This document shows, piece by piece, positions 5,349 through 7,641 of a DNA stretch of 7,641 nucleotides. The position numbers and the translations under genes were made by a program. Numbering within the stretch: the first letter of the stretch is position 1; every line of letters begins with the position of its first letter. The notes below the pieces were generated by a model. That model saw only the letters and a list, made by a program, of their open reading frames with translations, was not told the DNA's origin and searched no databases. The DNA comes from UBA9619 sp964630665 (lineage in GTDB: Bacteria; Pseudomonadota; Gammaproteobacteria; Arenicellales; UBA868): contig CAZVVN010000109.1 of the NCBI GenBank assembly GCA_964630665.1, positions 1 through 7,641 of the forward strand. The letters are read 5' to 3'.

Positions 5349-6413
5349 GTGGCTGTTGCGATACCAAAGTTTGGCCTTAATCGGCATGACACGTCTTCGG
5401 TAGGTGCCTATGCTGCGGATGTGGCGCGCGCCGAAGCATTCGGCTGGGATGCTGCTTTCCTTCCGGACTCCCAGCTTCGACGCAGGGATACTTACGTATT
5501 GCTGGCAGCTGCAGCTCAGGCGACCCACGCTATAGAGATCGGCCCTCTGATCACGAATCCAGTGACCCGCCATCCAACGGTGACGGCATCGAGTATTGCG
5601 ACCGTTGCAGAGCTTGCTCCCAACAGGACCCTTCTGTGCAGCGGAATTGGAGATACTGCTGTGAGGCTGGCCGGCCTTAAGCCCGCCCGGATCCGGGCGC
5701 TCCAGGACAGTATTCATTTGATGAAATCTCTCCTCCAGGGTCACGAGGTGGAGGTCGGTGCTGTCCGCCCTGCGAGACTCCCTTTCGCCATCGATGTTCC
5801 AGTCTGGCTCGCTGCTGGCGGGCCGCGGACACTGGAGATGGCGGGGTCGTGTGCGGATGGGGTTTTCATAAGGGTCGGTACCCACATTGAAAACATTCGC
5901 GACTCGGTGGGCAGAATACGCAAGGGTGCTCACAAGGCCGGGAGGGATCCTGATCGTGTCGGTCTGGGCGCAGTGTTTCACACGGTGTTTACCGAGGACG
6001 AGGAACAGGCCTTGCTGATGGGTAAATCAATGGCTGCCGGGTTTTACGAATACTCGCCCATGCTCATCGATAATCTGGAACTCGGCTGGCCAGGCCCCCA
6101 TCCAGACCTGTTCAAATCAGATGCGCGGGTGTGGCCGGATTTCCACCATGCACCGGATTTGGTCTCGAGTGGGCGATATGTTGATTTCCTGACAGAGGAC
6201 CACGCAGGCGCGTTCTGCCTGCAGGGTTCGGCATCAGCCATAGCGGATCAACTGGCCGAGCTGCTTCGTTCCGCCTCTGATGAAGGGATTGATTTTGAAT
6301 ATGTGGTGCTTCAACCCATACCCAACCCACCTACACCGGACCCGGGTCCGCAGGCATACATCGAAAAAGCCCCTTCCGACATTTTTCCACGCCTTAAAGC
6401 GCTGTTGGCGTGA
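5349..6413 (+). CDS. Luciferase-like (LLM class) flavin- or F420-dependent oxidoreductase
   Basis: 354-residue TIM-barrel enzyme of the bacterial luciferase / methylenetetrahydromethanopterin reductase-like family. Recognisable parts: KFGL at the first strand (7-10), ARAEAFGWDAAFLPD (27-40), IGPLITNPVTRHPTVTA (64-80), with the conserved N-P-x-x-R-H-P segment, GIGDTAVRLAG (99-109) for the cofactor-binding glycines, and VPVWLAAGGPRTLEMAG-CADGVF (150-173). Family members oxidise or reduce small molecules with reduced FMN or coenzyme F420; neither cofactor nor substrate can be decided here. GTG 5349 is the start because AGGA (5338-5341) lies 7 nt upstream and an in-frame TAA at 5334 excludes longer versions. 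The proline-rich NPPTPDPGP (327-335) is a loop before the final helix. A 217-codon antisense frame within it is a shadow. Preceded by a possible attenuator, followed by a hairpin. Confidence 0.9.
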   Translation: MAVAIPKFGLNRHDTSSVGAYAADVARAEAFGWDAAFLPDSQLRRRDTYVLLAAAAQATHAIEIGPLITNPVTRHPTVTASSIATVAELAPNRTLLCSGIGDTAVRLAGLKPARIRALQDSIHLMKSLLQGHEVEVGAVRPARLPFAIDVPVWLAAGGPRTLEMAGSCADGVFIRVGTHIENIRDSVGRIRKGAHKAGRDPDRVGLGAVFHTVFTEDEEQALLMGKSMAAGFYEYSPMLIDNLELGWPGPHPDLFKSDARVWPDFHHAPDLVSSGRYVDFLTEDHAGAFCLQGSASAIADQLAELLRSASDEGIDFEYVVLQPIPNPPTPDPGPQAYIEKAPSDIFPRLKALLA

Positions 6414-6419
6414 TGCCTC

Positions 6420-6437
6420 CTGGGTTTGATTACCCAG
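6420..6437 (+). terminator. Hairpin just after the luciferase-like gene
   Basis: CTGGGT (6420-6425) and ACCCAG (6432-6437) form a perfect 6-bp stem with a TTGATT loop 6 nt after the stop codon. No T-run follows (CACCCGTTG), so it may stabilise the mRNA 3' end or act as a weak terminator. Confidence 0.3.
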
Positions 6438-6507
6438 CACCCGTTGTTCATCGCCGTTGGCCATAACTAGCTGCTCCCACTGCCTATTGCCGGATGAAGT
6501 ACAGGTG

Positions 6508-6684
6508 ATGCGATATCTCCTTTTTGGTTGGATTAATAGGGTGACTTCGTCAAAAAATGGCTTTTTTGACGAAGTTGCTGATTTTACGGCCGAAACCAGC
6601 GCGGCCATGGTAGATAGTCTGGGTCAATTTCCTGATAATACGCTCTCATGGGCGTTCCCGTTGGGCGATGAGGAACTATCATGA
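6508..6684 (+). CDS. Doubtful 58-codon ORF containing the palindrome
   Basis: The frame from ATG 6508 reads MRYLLFGWINRVTSSKNGFF and continues through an acidic stretch to WAFPLGDEELS, ending at TGA 6682-6684. That stop overlaps the ATG of the next short ORF (ATGA at 6681). Against it: the only ribosome-site-like bases (AGG) are 2 nt from the ATG, a perfect palindrome occupies residues about 13-23, and no family is recognised. For it: the ATGA junction. More likely an accidental frame across intergenic DNA. Confidence 0.18.
   Translation: MRYLLFGWINRVTSSKNGFFDEVADFTAETSAAMVDSLGQFPDNTLSWAFPLGDEELS
6544..6575. repeat. Perfect inverted repeat, 14-bp arms, 4-nt centre
   Basis: ACTTCGTCAAAAAA (6544-6557), TGGC, TTTTTTGACGAAGT (6562-6575). 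Adding two G-T pairs and a G-C pair extends it to 17 pairs (6541-6578). The A6/T6 tracts lie at the inside of the stem next to the loop and the GC-containing part is outside, the reverse of a normal intrinsic terminator. A weaker TTTT follows at 6582-6585, so termination of the luciferase-like transcript is not excluded. It could be a protein-binding palindrome, a cruciform-forming site or a remnant of a small mobile repeat. Confidence 0.85.
6611..6639 (+). promoter_or_regulatory. Promoter-like pair upstream of the coiled-coil gene
   Basis: TAGATA (6611-6616) and GATAAT (6634-6639) are 17 bp apart, matching nine of twelve sigma-70 consensus bases. A start point near 6646 would give about 35 nt of leader before the short ORF at 6681 and 87 nt before the coiled-coil gene. 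It sits just downstream of the large palindrome, which could then be an upstream control site. Confidence 0.33.
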
Positions 6685-6722
6685 AACCCGAGTTACTGGC
6701 CTATGACGGGGCTGACTGCTGA
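6681..6722 (+). CDS. Possible 13-residue leader peptide
   Basis: ATG 6681 has an excellent ribosome site, GAGGA (6670-6674), at 6-nt spacing, and encodes MKPELLAYDGADC, ending at TGA 6720-6722. The stop codon lies inside the next ribosome site region (GAGAGG 6721-6726), 10 nt before the start of the coiled-coil gene, so termination here would deliver ribosomes to that gene. There is no obvious run of regulatory codons. The peptide sequence itself is unremarkable; the strength of its ribosome site is the reason to list it. Confidence 0.35.
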   Translation: MKPELLAYDGADC

Positions 6723-6732
6723 GAGGTTGTTT

Positions 6733-7641
6733 ATGTGGGAGAAACTGCAACTGAAAACGTTGGCAGGGCCTGCTGGTTTGTGGGTTGCGATCGCTCTATT
6801 AGCTGTGGCCGGTATAGTCGGTGGTTTGTACTTCCAAAACGATGCTGATCTTCATCGGGCCGAAAACAAGCAGCTGAGAAAAGACCTCGAAGGGCAGGTG
6901 GCCCAGGCCAGCGCTGGCCAGGCGGTAATAACGGAACGAGTGGCGTCGCTCGAATCCCAATCGTCTGACCTGTTGGCACAGGACGAGAAGTTACGGGGCG
7001 AGAGTGGCCAACTGAGAACCGACCTGGCGGCACAGGCTGCCCGGGCAAGTGCCGCCGAGGTAATCATGGCTGAACGCCTGACGGCTCTGGAAAAACTGTC
7101 CGGCGATATAGAGCAATGGCGAAGCGACTTTACCCAACTGGGGCAAACCTTGGCGAGCATCCGGGCCGAGCGTGATCAAATGGCTGATCAGACAGTTGCT
7201 GCGCGGGAAGCTATGGCCAACAGTCTTGAAACCCTCAAGACATTGTCTGCCGATCTGGAACTGTGGCGAAATGACTTTTTGCAACTGGGACAAGCCCTGG
7301 CGGGTCTGCAGGCTGAAGACAAACAACTCAGGGCGGAACTGTCCGTCCAGACTGCTGCTATCCAGGCCGAACAAACTGCGATCTCCGGTAGGCTGGCCAC
7401 GGTGGAAACGGCCTCCAGCAAACTCGAACTGTGGCAGCGAGACTTTGCACAACTGGGGCAGAGTCTGGCCGCTTTACAGACCGAGGATGTGGCTCTCAGA
7501 GAACAACTCACTGCACAAGCGACCGGTACTGATGTCGCCCAGTCAGCCATGTTTGAACGTCTGGCATCCTTAGAGAGCACGACTTCGAACCTGTCGATAA
7601 AGACTCAGGAATTTTCAACTGTGAGCGAGCAACTGGGGGTC
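6733..7641 (+). CDS. Membrane-anchored coiled-coil repeat protein (3' end beyond window)
   Basis: From ATG 6733 the frame stays open for 303 codons to the window edge. The ribosome site is GAGAGG (6721-6726), 6 nt upstream. A short basic N-terminus, MWEKLQLKTLAG, is followed by one membrane helix (about residues 15-34, LWVAIALLAVAGIVGGLYF). The rest is Ala/Gln/Leu/Glu-rich heptad coiled coil, very low in Pro. Positive-inside charges suggest that the coil lies in the periplasm. Repeats: (E/G)RL-xx-(L/V)E-type segments begin at residues 68, 114, 163, 219 and 275, and W-xx-DF-x-QLGQ-x-LA segments have Trp at 129, 178 and 234, so units are 49 or 56 residues, exactly 7 or 8 heptads. No known family is recognised. 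Resemblance to SMC-like or chemoreceptor coils is only general. It may be a cell-envelope structural or tethering protein; function unknown. Confidence 0.8.
   Translation, partial: MWEKLQLKTLAGPAGLWVAIALLAVAGIVGGLYFQNDADLHRAENKQLRKDLEGQVAQASAGQAVITERVASLESQSSDLLAQDEKLRGESGQLRTDLAAQAARASAAEVIMAERLTALEKLSGDIEQWRSDFTQLGQTLASIRAERDQMADQTVAAREAMANSLETLKTLSADLELWRNDFLQLGQALAGLQAEDKQLRAELSVQTAAIQAEQTAISGRLATVETASSKLELWQRDFAQLGQSLAALQTEDVALREQLTAQATGTDVAQSAMFERLASLESTTSNLSIKTQEFSTVSEQLGV
7108..7170 (+). repeat. W-DF-QLGQ module, copy 1
   Basis: Encodes residues 126-146, IEQWRSDFTQLGQTLASIRAE, here as positions with key residues W129, D132, F133 and Q138. First of three clear copies in the coiled-coil protein. 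Confidence 0.75.
7255..7317 (+). repeat. W-DF-QLGQ module, copy 2
   Basis: Encodes residues 175-195 with W178, D181, F182 and LGQ 185-187, followed by LAGLQAE. It lies 49 residues after copy 1. DNA identity with the other copies is visible in caactggg and ctggc blocks, suggesting duplication. Confidence 0.8.
7423..7485 (+). repeat. W-DF-QLGQ module, copy 3
   Basis: Encodes residues 231-251 with W234, D237, F238 and LGQ 241-243, followed by LAALQTE. It lies 56 residues after copy 2, one heptad more than the first interval, so the coil register is preserved. Confidence 0.8.

Noticed and set aside
5328..5981. 217-codon minus-strand frame opposite the luciferase-like gene
   Set aside because: Rich in Arg, Ser and Pro, without family motifs; the plus-strand frame has the conserved LLM segments.
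6991..7452. Minus-strand and alternative plus-strand frames over 6731-7580
   Set aside because: All overlap the open coiled-coil frame, which has a ribosome site, membrane helix and heptad repeats; their apparent repeats are reflections of the same DNA repeats.

Overview
The window looks like ordinary chromosomal DNA of a Gram-negative bacterium, moderately GC-rich by eye. One exported protein has a cleavable signal peptide, a peroxiredoxin of the Bcp/PrxQ type is present, and genes sit in short, mostly single-gene units with Shine-Dalgarno sites. The mix of a SYLF/YSC84 protein, a type II HAD hydrolase, a cytosolic arylsulfotransferase-like beta-propeller, a creatinase/M24-fold enzyme and a luciferase-like oxidoreductase fits a heterotrophic, probably marine, gammaproteobacterium. 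That placement is inference; no taxonomic marker is present.

Layout. At 3-566 (+) is a SYLF-domain protein cut only at its extreme N-terminus by the window edge. It is followed at 675-1406 (+) by a HAD hydrolase, with a possible 24-codon ORF at 604-678 overlapping the HAD start by ATGA. A Bcp-type peroxiredoxin (1475-1948, -) runs convergently to the HAD gene and diverges from the arylsulfotransferase-like gene (2079-3278, +) across a 130-bp region with a dyad and a promoter-like pair. That gene converges on a creatinase-fold/M24-like gene (3382-4533, -) in which all five canonical metal-ligand positions appear substituted. A 60-aa two-helix membrane protein (4849-5031, +) follows a 315-bp gap. 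Next comes a 317-bp gene-free stretch (5032-5348) with a tRNA-like decayed sequence, an 11-bp direct repeat and a terminator/attenuator-like triple repeat. A GTG-started luciferase-like oxidoreductase (5349-6413, +) follows. Then comes a spacer with a 14-bp-arm perfect palindrome, a promoter-like pair and a 13-codon ORF with a strong ribosome binding site. The window ends in an open-ended membrane-anchored coiled-coil protein (6733 onward, +).

How they work together. I see no single pathway joining the genes. The HAD, creatinase-fold, arylsulfotransferase-like and luciferase-like genes are all plausible small-molecule catabolic or detoxification enzymes, and Bcp handles peroxides, but each appears separately transcribed. 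The most novel parts are the coiled-coil protein, with repeated W-x2-DF-x-QLGQ modules spaced by whole heptads, together with the odd upstream region, and the metal-ligand-depleted creatinase-fold enzyme.
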